Assembly: GCA_003535475.1 (NCBI GenBank)
Contig: DOHC01000123.1
Span: 1-5,295 of the forward strand
Reading direction: 5' to 3'
DNA: 5,295 nucleotides
Source of the DNA: Nitrospiraceae bacterium
Lineage (GTDB): Bacteria; Nitrospirota; Thermodesulfovibrionia; Thermodesulfovibrionales; UBA1546
Shown here: positions 4,454-5,295 of the stretch, piece after piece
How the letters are laid out: each line of letters opens with the position of its first letter
Numbering within the stretch: the stretch's first letter is position 1
Program-made: the position numbers and the translations under genes
Notes under the pieces: model-generated
What the model saw: only the letters and a program-made list of their open reading frames with translations
The model's database searches: none
Told to the model about the DNA's origin: nothing

Positions 4454-5295
4454 TTAAGGTGCGAACATATATTTAATTTTTACCGATGGGACCATATCCG
4501 ACAATTCCTTCGGCATTTTATTTCTGAGCATATGAATCAGGGAAAACCGTTTTTCCTTGCTGACCACCGAAGGCTCACCCTTAATGCCGGCAAGCTTCGC
4601 AGCAGACTTAATCGCATCTTCAAGGTTTCCTATCTCATCAATGAGGCCTGCCTTGAGGGCCTGTTCCCCGGTGAATACCCGCCCGTCGGCAATCCTCTTT
4701 ACGTCTTCAATGAGCATTTTACGTCCCTCGGCGACCGCTTTTATGAACTGTTCATGCACATTGTCGAGCACACCCTGAAGTATTTCCCTCTCCTCTTTCT
4801 TAATGCCGCGGAAAGCCGAAGCAATATCCTTATGCCTGCCGCTTTTTATGACCTCGGTTTTAACACCGATCTTGTTCATGAGTCCTTCAACATTGGGAAT
4901 CTCCATGATCACACCGATAGAGCCTGTCAGCGTCCCCGGATTTGCAATGATCCTTGTAGCAGGTGCAGCGATATAGTAACCCCCTGATGCTGCAACAGAT
5001 CCCATCGAGACGATAACCTTCTTTTTCGTGACAGCCTTTCTGATCTCTTCATAAATTTCCTGCGAAGGCGCTACCGCGCCTCCCGGGCTGTCGATCCGAA
5101 GCACGATCGCTTTTATCGAGGGGTCTTTGACATAGGTCTTGAGTTCGTCGATGACATCCCTGGAATCGAGGATCGGGCCTTCTATCCGCAGAAGCGCAAG
5201 CCGTTCTCCGATAGGGATATTCTTCTGGAAGAGGACGAGGACAAGACTGACAACTATCGCAATAACAAAAAGAACGAGCATAATGACCAGGAATT
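4454..5295 (-). CDS. sppA: Signal peptide peptidase SppA, 36K type; N-terminus cut by the window edge
   Basis: A membrane-anchored serine protease of the S49 family that degrades signal peptides left after export; the active site faces outside the cytoplasm. An ATG at 5279-5281 gives 275 residues, but the frame stays open upstream to the window edge (FLVI before that Met) and no ribosome binding site is visible, so the true start is probably outside. Counting from that Met, residues 1-19 are a hydrophobic anchor, LRIDSPGGAV lies at 61-70, the nucleophile is Ser99 in VAASGG, and the general base is Lys151 in SGRHKD. The 52-residue spacing agrees with the Ser/Lys dyad of Bacillus SppA. NPGTLTGSIGV (114-124) and RVFTGEQALKAGLID (201-215) are further family signatures. 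The length suits the short, single-domain form. It is followed closely by the HU/IHF gene; upstream of this pair many relatives carry rpsA, which cannot be seen here. Confidence 0.95.
   Translation of the reverse strand, partial: FLVIMLVLFVIAIVVSLVLVLFQKNIPIGERLALLRIEGPILDSRDVIDELKTYVKDPSIKAIVLRIDSPGGAVAPSQEIYEEIRKAVTKKKVIVSMGSVAASGGYYIAAPATRIIANPGTLTGSIGVIMEIPNVEGLMNKIGVKTEVIKSGRHKDIASAFRGIKKEEREILQGVLDNVHEQFIKAVAEGRKMLIEDVKRIADGRVFTGEQALKAGLIDEIGNLEDAIKSAAKLAGIKGEPSVVSKEKRFSLIHMLRNKMPKELSDMVPSVKIKYMFAP

Noticed and set aside
4532..4987. 151-codon plus-strand frame
   Set aside because: Antisense shadow of sppA, whose catalytic motifs leave no doubt about the coding strand.
1..5295. CRISPR array, tRNA or rRNA
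   Set aside because: No regularly spaced direct repeats and no tRNA-like or rRNA-like segments were seen on either strand.

Overview
The window looks like a chromosomal segment of a Gram-negative bacterium. The right end carries a conserved housekeeping pair, a signal peptide peptidase (sppA) followed 16 bp later by an HU/IHF-type DNA-binding protein, both on the minus strand. This pairing, the protein style and the dispersed repeats suggest a Nitrospirota or deltaproteobacterial-type lineage. That is an inference from remembered gene neighbourhoods, not a search result.

Layout. 24-788 (minus) is a broken gene for a TM0106-type RecB-like nuclease. It has an in-frame amber codon inside the nuclease core and its C-terminus runs into a dispersed repeat. 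789-971 holds no convincing gene. 972-1550 and 1564-3246 (minus) form a two-gene unit: the upstream gene encodes an exported protein with TPR-like repeats and a cysteine-rich SleB-like cell-wall-hydrolase domain, and the downstream gene encodes a small exported or membrane-anchored protein of unknown function. 3247-3554 is an AT-rich divergent intergenic region with a good minus-strand promoter candidate. 3555-3981 (plus) contains remnants of phage-antirepressor-like genes: a 55-codon frame resembling a collapsed DinD/BRO gene, then a truncated ORF6N-domain gene. 3982-4155 is non-coding, with a second copy of the dispersed repeat and a GC-rich hairpin. 4156-5295 (minus) is the HU/IHF gene and sppA, which runs off the window edge.

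The most interesting structure lies in the remnant zone. Three strong palindromes (3624-3653, 3718-3744, 3950-3978) coincide with short peptide strings typical of DinD and ORF6N proteins. The last two appear to be the same protein segment (LRSQFGTSS and LRFQIGMSK) written in different bases, yet each remains close to palindromic, as though the DNA or RNA structure were maintained along with the peptide. In addition, the motif AAAGGGGACARGCTACTTT occurs at the broken 3' ends of two unrelated genes, in inverted orientation about 4 kb apart, bracketing the whole accessory block next to the sppA-HU core.

The intact functional theme is the cell envelope: a TPR plus SleB-like secreted enzyme with its small partner, and SppA in the membrane. 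The nuclease and antirepressor pieces look like decaying accessory DNA.
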